A stretch of 64,000 bases of DNA from contig NC_009045.1 in assembly GCF_000209165.1 (NCBI RefSeq), forward strand, positions 1,116,001-1,180,000. The letters are read 5' to 3'. This document shows positions 38,505-46,550 of the stretch, piece after piece; positions within the stretch are counted from its first letter, which is position 1; every line of letters begins with the position of its first letter. The notes under the pieces were generated by a model. It worked only from the letters and a program-made list of their open reading frames with translations, made no database searches and was not told the origin of the DNA. The position numbers were made by a program, and so were the translations under genes. This DNA is from Scheffersomyces stipitis CBS 6054 (lineage: Eukaryota > Ascomycota > Pichiomycetes > Serinales > Debaryomycetaceae).

Positions 38505-39284
38505 ATGGTCACCATAAACTACGAACCCTTGGAGCACTTGCCCTACCTTGACGAAAGCATTTCTCCGGAAGAAAGATCGCATGTAGAGCAGCTCATCCGC
38601 GTGGAGTTGACCAACCAGTTCAGCAACCAGAACTTGAACAATATCAACTTCCATCCCAATCCTGCCAATGCGGAGTCTAACATAAACAACATCAATACAC
38701 ATAACTCTAATGCCAGCCGCCAGAATCCGTTGCATCCTATGGTTGACCAGATCCTTCCGCTTCCACAGCCGTCTGCGCTTCGATTGTCTCCCAGTCCCTT
38801 GTTGAACCAAGAGATTGAACGTTACGAACAGGAGCAGCTCGAAGAGTTCGATGATGACGACGAAACCGCTCTCCCGGCCAACGTAATACATGGTGGAATA
38901 GACATGAACAGATACGCAGACTTCATCAAAGAAGGCTCCTCTTCTTCAGGGGGGTCTGAGGTCGACCGGAACAACTTGTACACTACGCTATCGTACGCTG
39001 GACTTCAGGAAAGAAACCTTGCGTTGTTGTTGAACAACAACCACGAGTTAATGCGTTTGCACCAGCAGCATTTGCAAGAGTTGGGAAACGTCAAGGAAGA
39101 CTATACAGTCAATCTCAACTCTAAGAGACAGATGGTAGATGAAGTAAATGTTATCAGGAAGAAACGGCAGGTGGTCAACTTCAAGCCTGTCAATGACTAC
39201 TTGAACGAAAAATGGAAGGAAGGGATAAAATCGGTCGTTGACTTGGGCATTGAGGCTACAAGAATGGACATGGATATGAACTGA
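38505..39284 (+). CDS. SPF27/BCAS2-family splicing factor (Snt309/Cwf7-like)
   Basis: The 259-residue protein matches the general plan of the SPF27/BCAS2 family, a core subunit of the Prp19 (NineTeen) complex that activates the spliceosome. It begins with the typical EHLPYLDESIS motif and has an RVELTNQF helix. A variable Asn-rich insert follows, then a LSPSPLLNQEIERYEQEQ segment. The C-terminus is a long coiled coil (about 160-245) ending NDYLNEKWKEGIKSVVDLGIEA. The coiled coil contacts Prp19 in this family. It starts at the ATG at 38505. It is convergent with RDS3, another spliceosome gene. The family assignment is from memory of the motifs and would be firm after a profile search. Confidence 0.72.
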   Translation: MVTINYEPLEHLPYLDESISPEERSHVEQLIRVELTNQFSNQNLNNINFHPNPANAESNINNINTHNSNASRQNPLHPMVDQILPLPQPSALRLSPSPLLNQEIERYEQEQLEEFDDDDETALPANVIHGGIDMNRYADFIKEGSSSSGGSEVDRNNLYTTLSYAGLQERNLALLLNNNHELMRLHQQHLQELGNVKEDYTVNLNSKRQMVDEVNVIRKKRQVVNFKPVNDYLNEKWKEGIKSVVDLGIEATRMDMDMN

Positions 39285-39642
39285 AGTAGACGATAAGAAG
39301 AATTGATGAAAAAGAAGGAAGGTAAAGAAAAGTAAAGAAGAAAGAAGTAAAGAAAGGCAAAAGAGAAAGAAAATTAACAGCACAATCATCTATTCATTAT
39401 TCACTTTTCACTGTTTTTGTATTGTACGTTTGGTTTCTATTCCTTTTGGTATTATCATCGGGTTATTTTTGTTAACATATATGTATAGAGAGCTATATTT
39501 ATATCTGCGGTTTGCTCGGGTTGGGTTTTCTTCTTCTATATAGATTATGCTTAGTTACGAATGTTTATGTCGTATAATGAATTGTTTGTTACATACTTAA
39601 TAATTTGCCGTATGAATTCCGGTGAGGCTGTTCCATTCTAGA
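39285..39642. other. Convergent 3' region with a polypurine tract
   Basis: The first 90 bases after the SPF27-like stop are almost pure A/G on the plus strand (about 39290-39373), made of GAAAG/GTAAAG-like units. The rest is AT-rich 3' sequence of the two convergent genes. Confidence 0.6.
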
Positions 39643-40005
39643 CTATTTTAGAAGTGCTGGAGTTGAAGCTTGCTCCTTTTTCTTCCGTATCATCATGTCT
39701 GACTTCAAGCTACCTACGTTGACGATACGAGGACATCCTTCTCTGTCCTTTTCCAATCGCACGCATTCCAAACAGTAGTAGGCTGGTGTTCCCAACTCCT
39801 TGTCGTCACCAAGGTAGTTGGCACAGAGGATACACTTGTTATTCAAATGACCCATAGAGCATTCATGACATATTCTGACTTTGGTAGTAGGCTTCACGTA
39901 GGAATCACATAGTGGACACCGTCCTTCACACGCCAGACAAACTAGTCCTATGGATTTGCCAGGTTGTTTCATACACTGGATGAGATCGTATTGGTGGCGA
40001 GACAT
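39643..40005 (-). CDS. RDS3: SF3b zinc-finger subunit Rds3 (PHF5A homologue)
   Basis: Rds3 is the small zinc protein of the SF3b complex in the U2 snRNP and helps recognise the branch-site adenosine. The 120-residue protein has the family's knot of CxxC motifs: CLACEGRCPLCDSYV, RICHECSMGHLNNKCILC and YYCLECVRLEKDREGCPRI, ending in the conserved IVNVGSLKSD. Human PHF5A is 110 residues with the same spacing. It starts at the ATG 40003-40005. No intron is needed. Confidence 0.96.
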   Translation of the reverse strand: MSRHQYDLIQCMKQPGKSIGLVCLACEGRCPLCDSYVKPTTKVRICHECSMGHLNNKCILCANYLGDDKELGTPAYYCLECVRLEKDREGCPRIVNVGSLKSDMMIRKKKEQASTPALLK

Positions 40006-40637
40006 TCCGGGTATTATGTGATGAGTGCAATGAAATCTAGGAACGAAATAGTTCTATATGAATATGATGGAAAATGTGTGAAGTATAAATACTATGAAAG
40101 ATGAAATACAACGAAATATGAAATATGATACAGCAAATAATTCAGATATAGTACATGTACAGCAATATAGACAAAGTGGAAGTTATCTTCAGGTGTAGAT
40201 GAGAAGATGGATTGCAAAATGAAATATTTGAATATTAGTATTTGCGCGAGCTCGCTTCAGAAATCTCACTGGCTCAAAGACAATTCTCGCCAGAGAACAC
40301 TATATACTACCAGTAGCACATGGCACTAAGTACGCAAGGTTTCTCTTTTTCTTCATAATCCATAGCGCAGGATTTCTAAATTCAAGGAATTGGATTGACC
40401 GAATGTCTACCGACTCTTAACTGGTGTCTCATCATTGCCATATCCCGAATCTATCCTCAGGTGTAAGAATTCGCACCCATTATCATTTTTTCCCTTCTCC
40501 CTCTACCATTACTTTCCCAATCTTCCATAACCAGACCATTTTCTCCAGGCGTTTCTGCTAAAACAATTCAAAATTACTCCAAAACCCACGATACACTCAA
40601 CAGGACCGATATTTACCAAACTCCAAACTCGAGCCAA
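40006..40637. other. Divergent promoter of RDS3 and the RING/PHD gene
   Basis: This 632-base AT-rich spacer lies between outward-reading genes. No ORF, RNA gene or strong repeat is visible. Confidence 0.5.
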
Positions 40638-42374
40638 ATGTCGCTGCTGCCTGATCCGAACGATACCGAAGAGTGTACAATCTGTCTTGAGCCTATTCTC
40701 CCCACAGACGATATAGGCACCATCGTCTCATGCTGTACAACGACCACCAACAAATACTATCACGACAAATGCATTCTACAATGGGCTAACAACTCCAACA
40801 GTTGTCCAACTTGTCGTCGCCGTTTCTACAAAATCAACATTGCTTCAGGAGCCCTGCCCCACAAAGTGAAAAGAGTGGTCTCGGTGAAGGATAAACTACT
40901 ACCAAACGATGCCATCAACAGCATTCCTCGGGCCTACGTGATACCGGCTACCCGTCCGGTGCCATCTTTGCAGTCGACATCGCCAGAGCCCACTCCTGAT
41001 GAGGATGTGGACTTTGACTGCGTGCGACATTCACAATCTATCACTACTGGCTTCTGTACTATATGCTCTAGTTCTGATTATAGATCATCAATCCGCAATA
41101 TGGTATGTTGCGGATTTTGCGGTTCGAATTTCCATCTTCGTTGTTTAGGAATCTCTTCTTCGGCCCATGCTAGCCATATGGTTGGCTGGTGTTGTCCCAT
41201 CTGCGATAGTGATCAGGATTTGGTGGTTCTGGGTTCAACAAATGCCACCATGTCTCTGGTTCGAAATCCTTTGACTTCCTCCAGATTAGCTTCGGGAGTG
41301 TCTAGGTCAACCAGATTGGCTACTAGCATAACTGACTCATTCTACAGAAACCCTAATATGGCGAGTATAACCAATATGGATATATCTGATATGTCCTTGC
41401 ATAATATGCCTAGTGCATCTAATTCGAGGCTTGTGATCCACAATAACAATAATGAACTCGACGACGACTTTCTCTACCATAACAACGATAACGACAGTAA
41501 TATCGTGGACAACTCTCTTAAACCTGAGATCCACTCAACTGTGATCAACGGTGGCGTGAGGTTACGAAAAGAACAACGTGCGATCCAGAACTTGAGCCCA
41601 GAAGAGCTCCAATCATGGGAGCTTTTCGATGAAGCAAGAAACTCTAATGAGTCGACAAACGACACAAAAGTTTCAACTGCCATATCTTCGTCTGTCTCAG
41701 AAAGCAAGACGAGACGTAAGCGTAAAAAGGTAACACCTGTAGCTGCTGTCGAGAATGCAACTATCCATCCAGAATCCAGAATGGCAATTGGTTCAAGCTC
41801 CAGTCGTATTTCAAGTTTAATAAATCAGTTGAAGACTACTCCAGCTATGATTCAACAGAAAAAGGTGAAATCTGGTCTTTTGTTACCTCAATTAGCTCCT
41901 CCAATAATACCACAAGCTACTTCTTCTACTGCAGAGTCAACTGTATCGATATCTCCATCGAGTAATAGTCCGATGGAGAATTTATCGAACGATAGTGATA
42001 CACAGTATGACAGCGATTCGAAGGTACGGAAGAAGCCACGGTCAGCCGAACTTACTTTGGACCAAAAGATTGAGATCCAGAAGTATATTCGAATCAACCT
42101 AAGACCGCTCTATAAGCCTAGTAAAGATTCAGAATCGTCTTCATCTCCATCGCCTGTCATTAGAACAGAGGAAAACTATATCAATATTAATAAGGTAATC
42201 TCGCGAAGGATATACGGGCATATCCTTTCCGAAACGGTAGATAATGGAGAGCTTTGTCCTAACTTGATAGACGAGTACTTCAACGACGACGATCCTACAA
42301 AGCTCAAGGATGTTATAGACAAGTATGTCGAAGAAGAGTTGGCAAATCTTCAGGGGAGCACAGTAAGAGAATAG
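40638..42374 (+). CDS. RING and PHD finger protein, Asr1-like putative E3 ubiquitin ligase
   Basis: The 578-residue protein begins with a RING-type finger (about 13-62: ECTICLEPIL, then CC, YYHDKCILQW and SCPTCRRRF). A PHD-type finger follows (about 138-195: CTICSSSD, MVCCGFCGSNFHLRCLGI, GWCCPICDSD). The same domain order occurs in S. cerevisiae Asr1, a ligase that ubiquitinates RNA polymerase II. The middle is Ser/Asn/Asp-rich and disordered. The last 110 residues (DQKIEIQKYIRINLRPLYKP, VISRRIYGHIL) look folded and may bind a partner. The pairing of fingers and the length fit Asr1-like proteins, but orthology is inferred. The second and third residues after MS- are CTG codons, thus Ser rather than Leu under the CUG code. 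It is convergent with TWF1. Confidence 0.7.
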   Translation: MSLLPDPNDTEECTICLEPILPTDDIGTIVSCCTTTTNKYYHDKCILQWANNSNSCPTCRRRFYKINIASGALPHKVKRVVSVKDKLLPNDAINSIPRAYVIPATRPVPSLQSTSPEPTPDEDVDFDCVRHSQSITTGFCTICSSSDYRSSIRNMVCCGFCGSNFHLRCLGISSSAHASHMVGWCCPICDSDQDLVVLGSTNATMSLVRNPLTSSRLASGVSRSTRLATSITDSFYRNPNMASITNMDISDMSLHNMPSASNSRLVIHNNNNELDDDFLYHNNDNDSNIVDNSLKPEIHSTVINGGVRLRKEQRAIQNLSPEELQSWELFDEARNSNESTNDTKVSTAISSSVSESKTRRKRKKVTPVAAVENATIHPESRMAIGSSSSRISSLINQLKTTPAMIQQKKVKSGLLLPQLAPPIIPQATSSTAESTVSISPSSNSPMENLSNDSDTQYDSDSKVRKKPRSAELTLDQKIEIQKYIRINLRPLYKPSKDSESSSSPSPVIRTEENYININKVISRRIYGHILSETVDNGELCPNLIDEYFNDDDPTKLKDVIDKYVEEELANLQGSTVRE

Positions 42375-42483
42375 TACAAATTCACATGGGTAATTGGACA
42401 ACATATATAGGGACTTAGGTACATTTTTAGGAAGACAAAGAAGACATAAACATGACATGAAATTAGGTACTTTTCCTTGTAAA

Positions 42484-43599
42484 CTATCTACGACGAGGAC
42501 CCTTTGGCTTGGAAAACTTCAAACCTTGTCTTCCAACTCCAGATCCAGCACCAGCAGAAGAAGCTGAAGAAACGGAAGAAGGTGTAGCAGCTTCCGTTTC
42601 TACGGTTAATTCGGACAACTCTATTTCGTCTAAGTCTCCTACCTCGATAGATTTGTCGATGGTCAAGCTGTCTTCCAGAAGCAACGTCTTCAAGTAATGG
42701 ATGAGACTGACCTTAGAAGCAGCATAGAGCATTCTGTCTTTGACCTTCGAGTTCGAAGGACACGAGTAGATGAAGGCATATTTGCCTCTGTAGAAATTAT
42801 AGATACTGTACTGAGGACGAGCGACTGGATTAGCTTTGGCAAGAGAGTCAAGCAACGAGTCTAAAGCGATTCCATTCTCCGAAGTTGTTAATTTGATCAC
42901 CTCGCTAGCACTATCTATGTTGAAAGTGATCAATTTGTTTGTATCTGCGTTTTTTGACAACGATTGGAATTCCTCTTGTAATGAAGAATCAAACTTGTAC
43001 AAGATATTATCATTACCTGGACCATGAATACTAGGAGAAGGCAGAGGTGAGTGCATGGAAGCCAATTCTCTCTTGAATGAAGAGGTTGATCCCGCTAAGG
43101 ATAATGTCTGGAGAGTATTCAACTCGTTTAACATCTTTTCGTCCTTGGATAAGACGTCGTCGTTGTTGGTTGCTGAGATCACCTTTTGGTAGTATTCATA
43201 AGTCAATTCCTCTAGCTCGGTCCATGCAAACGAGTTTGACTTGGAAAATTTGTTCGAACCCAAGGAAGTCAACAAGGTGTTTTTGGTAGAAGCATAGAGC
43301 ATCTTGGATCTAATAGGGGCAGAATCAGGAATGAAACTGATGAACACATAGTCGTCAGCTGTGGGATCAACTGGAATGACAACATACGCAGGCAGTGGAA
43401 ACGACTCTTTGAGGTGGGCATTGACAGATTCAAATGCTGAAGAAAGGTGTTCTTTTCCAGAAGAAACGGCCCCTAACTTGGAATCCGTAACTAATTCCGT
43501 ATTGTCGTCTGAGATCTTGATGATTAGGGGTTCAGAGCTAAGGCTCTTAAATGAATCAAGAAGCTCCTTCGAAGCAGTGATACCAGATTGTGTAGACAT
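42484..43599 (-). CDS. TWF1: Twinfilin (actin monomer-binding, ADF-homology protein)
   Basis: Twinfilin sequesters ADP-actin monomers and caps or severs filaments at cortical actin patches. The 371-residue protein has two ADF-homology domains (about 1-140 and 180-315). Both end in the same pattern: VFISFIPDSAPIRSKMLYASTKNTL in the first and AFIYSCPSNSKVKDRMLYAASKVSL in the second. The C-terminal tail finishes GLKFSKPKGPRRR, the basic tail that binds capping protein and phosphoinositide. The frame extends to a TTG at 43632, but the first ATG is at 43597-43599 (MSTQSG). Confidence 0.94.
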   Translation of the reverse strand: MSTQSGITASKELLDSFKSLSSEPLIIKISDDNTELVTDSKLGAVSSGKEHLSSAFESVNAHLKESFPLPAYVVIPVDPTADDYVFISFIPDSAPIRSKMLYASTKNTLLTSLGSNKFSKSNSFAWTELEELTYEYYQKVISATNNDDVLSKDEKMLNELNTLQTLSLAGSTSSFKRELASMHSPLPSPSIHGPGNDNILYKFDSSLQEEFQSLSKNADTNKLITFNIDSASEVIKLTTSENGIALDSLLDSLAKANPVARPQYSIYNFYRGKYAFIYSCPSNSKVKDRMLYAASKVSLIHYLKTLLLEDSLTIDKSIEVGDLDEIELSELTVETEAATPSSVSSASSAGAGSGVGRQGLKFSKPKGPRRR

Positions 43600-44131
43600 G
43601 ATAGCGAGATTATTGGTACAAATATATGGCAAGAATTTGAATAAGAAATCAATCTTGGTATTCAGTACTTAATGCAAGATGTTGATGAAAATGTTCTACT
43701 TTCAGGAAACTCTGCCCAATAAGTAATTAAATCAATCAATTGGATAACTTCGCTTCGTATGATCAATTTCAAGAATTGTCAACAGTCTATCTTAATTCTC
43801 TTTAGAAATGAAAACGAATCCATTTGATTCAACTCAAATACTTAAGAGATAATGAACTGAGGATGTGTTCACGTGACACAGTCGACTCCAGCCAATTCCT
43901 TAAATACAATTCACTTCCATTTTTCGCAGCTTGATAAAGTTTAAGAAAACCACGTGACCAAATAACCCAATTAGGCATGTTAACTTCGGTTGTTTACCTT
44001 ACATTTCTATCACATTTAAATTGTGAAGAGTAAGGCAAAAATAGAGAATTATCTACTGAAACTCCAACAGAGACTATCGAGACTCTCTAAAACGCAACAG
44101 AAGCTATCCCATATATATACTTGAACTTTTA
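43600..44131. other. Divergent promoter of TWF1 and the unknown gene at 44132
   Basis: This 532-base spacer contains two CACGTG boxes: TCACGTGA at 43869-43876 and CACGTG at 43951-43956. No ORF or RNA gene is visible. Confidence 0.5.
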
Positions 44132-45409
44132 ATGTCAATTTTAAATCTCTTTTCCTCGGGATCTCGTGCTACCATACCGCGGTTCCACCAGGACGAAAAC
44201 CACGATTCCATAGATCTCCAGATCAAGTCCCTTCTCTACCTTTTCAAGAGATGTCAGATCGCCAAGTTGGCCCATTTCCTCAATTCAGACGGAAGTTTCA
44301 GATATAATGAAAGTGGATCTGGTTCTGTCAATTTTGGCCAGGAAGAGTCTACCTATTACCAGAAGCTTGACCAAGTCTACAACATAGAAGGGTTCAAACA
44401 TAGTCTTATTAAGGACGAGTATCGTGTGATGGTTGATTTCTGCAAAAACAAGTTCAGATCGTTTTGTATCGTTTCAGATTTGCCCAGTGCTAATTTGTCT
44501 AGACCCAATTCTCCGGTGAAAGGAGCTGGTATCAATGAAGAAAGTGGAGACTTTCCCAGCTTTAGAGACAGCAAAGATAGAAAAGTCAGGCACTTTAGAT
44601 TTGTACTATTGCCATTAGAAGGTCTCACTGTAGAGTTTGTAGCGAATACGTTGTCAGGTTCTGACATCTATCACGAGCATTTTAGCTATATGGATTTTTC
44701 TTCCAGACACCAGAATGCCATTGACAGCATCAAGAAGGTTATTCGGGATGACAGAATCGACATGAAATCACCAGCAAAAGAATTTTCTATTTCTGAAAAT
44801 GAAAAGGCTGCCATCATTAGAGAATACCTTATCGCTGTAGCATTTAACGTCCAAGTCATGAGAATATATGAGGAGTATATTAAACACCATCCACTTGTGA
44901 AAACACCAGTTTCGACTCCAACAAGAATGAAAACTACGACAACGTCTTTAAGTTCCTCTCCTATTAAGAGTTCTTCTTCCTACAAGTCGTTGAATGCCCC
45001 ATTGGTTAGTCTTTCACTCAATACACTGCCTACAAAGGCACACCTCTCCAGCTCTCCACCTAAGAAATTATCTCCCAGAAAATCAATAGCAGATCTAAGA
45101 TCGCCTACAAGAACGGACCAGCCTACTACACCTCTCAGAAGTAAACCTTCCATTGCAAAGTTGAGATTGGAAGAGCTCTATAATCCTGTTGCAGCGCCTC
45201 AAGGTTCTTTCGGTTTAGACAACCCATTTGTGGAGTCCAGCAAATCAGAAACCAGCTCGTCCACACTATCAGAAACATCCTCGATTGGCAACGAAAAGGC
45301 TCAGAGTCCTTCCAGAACTAACTTTGAGTTACGTATGGACGTCTACGAGAAATGTAAGACAGCTGTAGTGGACAAGCTCAAGAAGGAAAAGAATATTATA
45401 TCCGACTGA
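44132..45409 (+). CDS. Unrecognised 425-residue protein with disordered phospho-site-rich tail
   Basis: I do not recognise this gene. The N-terminal 260 residues look folded and mostly helical, with alternating hydrophobic blocks (DLQIKSLLYLFKRCQIAKLA, VRHFRFVLLPLEGLTVEFVA, IIREYLIAVAFNVQVMRIYE). From about 270 to 410 the protein is disordered and rich in Ser, Thr and Pro. That part has many SP/TP sites and two similar repeats (RKSIADLRSPT and KPSIAKLRLEE), plus an NPF motif (DNPF) near residue 365. It ends in a short helix with KCKTAVVDKLKKEKN. NPF motifs bind EH-domain endocytic proteins, so an endocytic or cortical role is possible inference. The neighbour TWF1 is an actin-patch protein. 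The start ATG is the first in frame. Confidence 0.85.
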   Translation: MSILNLFSSGSRATIPRFHQDENHDSIDLQIKSLLYLFKRCQIAKLAHFLNSDGSFRYNESGSGSVNFGQEESTYYQKLDQVYNIEGFKHSLIKDEYRVMVDFCKNKFRSFCIVSDLPSANLSRPNSPVKGAGINEESGDFPSFRDSKDRKVRHFRFVLLPLEGLTVEFVANTLSGSDIYHEHFSYMDFSSRHQNAIDSIKKVIRDDRIDMKSPAKEFSISENEKAAIIREYLIAVAFNVQVMRIYEEYIKHHPLVKTPVSTPTRMKTTTTSLSSSPIKSSSSYKSLNAPLVSLSLNTLPTKAHLSSSPPKKLSPRKSIADLRSPTRTDQPTTPLRSKPSIAKLRLEELYNPVAAPQGSFGLDNPFVESSKSETSSSTLSETSSIGNEKAQSPSRTNFELRMDVYEKCKTAVVDKLKKEKNIISD

Positions 45410-45622
45410 ATTCCATTCCTATTTGCATCTAGTAGCATTCAATATACATCTTAATAGCTATGTGGTAAAGGAGTTAAAGTAGATTTCTTAATAGTTATTG
45501 CACCCAAATTGCATGGTAGCGCTGTTTTGATTTCAAAGTTCAATGTAATTTTACAAACTGATTTCAGTACTTTTTCTATATAAATTTCATAGCGCTGACC
45601 TATTCAAAATTAAGTTTATATA

Positions 45623-46279
45623 ATGTCAATGGCGTATAATAGAAGTATCGGAAGTATATTATATCAGACTTCCAAGGAAAGTATAAGGATTGGCAGTAAT
45701 TATCGAAGGTGCTTTTCTGTCTCCATTTCCAGACACAACTTATTTGGAGGAACGAAGTCAATAGGCAATAAGGGCCAACTCCTTACACCACCTTCGGGGA
45801 AGGGAGAAACGTCTTCGAATCCAGCCGATTTGTTCAAGAAAAACGATATTTTGATGTACTCAGACAAGCCACTAAACTACATAGAGTCTGTGAAAGAAAA
45901 TGGATTCCATTTGGCTAACAACTTGCTCATCACATCTCCAAACAAACAGGGAGAGATAATTGGAGCGTTGATGCTACAGAGTGAAACGTTCGAAGTCAAT
46001 TTAAGCAACGAAGGGTATAAGATTATAAACAAATTTATTGTAGAATTCAATGAGGATGTTCTACAAGTGTTCAAGAAAGTACATCCCAAGCCAGAAATAG
46101 TAGTGATAGGCTTGGGTGAAAAGTCAAGAATGTTGAGTGAGTCCAACAAGAGGTACTTTTCCAGCTTGGGTATGCAGTTGGAAGTGGGGGACTCTAACAA
46201 TGCTGCCCAGATCTTTGATCTTTTAGCAACAGAAAGACCAAATGTGATTGGAGCACTCTTGCTTCCTCCAAACGTATAG
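45623..46279 (+). CDS. Mitochondrial NDUFAF3-like protein (DUF498 family)
   Basis: NDUFAF3 is an assembly factor of respiratory complex I. The 218-residue protein starts with a basic, Ser/Arg-rich presequence without acidic residues until Glu19 (SIGSILYQTSKESIRIGSNYRR), typical of mitochondrial import. The MTH938/DUF498-like fold follows (about 75-215), with YIESVKENGFHLANNLLI, PEIVVIGLGEKSRMLS and a C-terminal NVIGALLLPP. The strand pattern and these motifs match the family. S. cerevisiae lacks complex I, while most CTG-clade yeasts keep it. That context fits, but the role is inferred from family membership. It starts at the ATG at 45623. Confidence 0.82.
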   Translation: MSMAYNRSIGSILYQTSKESIRIGSNYRRCFSVSISRHNLFGGTKSIGNKGQLLTPPSGKGETSSNPADLFKKNDILMYSDKPLNYIESVKENGFHLANNLLITSPNKQGEIIGALMLQSETFEVNLSNEGYKIINKFIVEFNEDVLQVFKKVHPKPEIVVIGLGEKSRMLSESNKRYFSSLGMQLEVGDSNNAAQIFDLLATERPNVIGALLLPPNV

Positions 46280-46550
46280 ATATTACTGTATGCTACGCAG
46301 GCTATCAATACTCTATAAGCTCTGTAGGCAGTGAATTATCAGTTCTGTACTTTCTATTGTTGATAGTCGAGCTTTACTATATAGCTCTACAGGTCTCTAG
46401 ACTACTGTAAATAGTGAACAATAACTTAATTATTTATTAAATCCTTCCATGTATAAATACAGTGTGTAAGAAGAAGTGAAAAAGAATAGTAGAAACACAA
46501 TGATCAACGTAATGAAGCTACTGGAATTCATGCAATGGCCCAGGCCCGAC

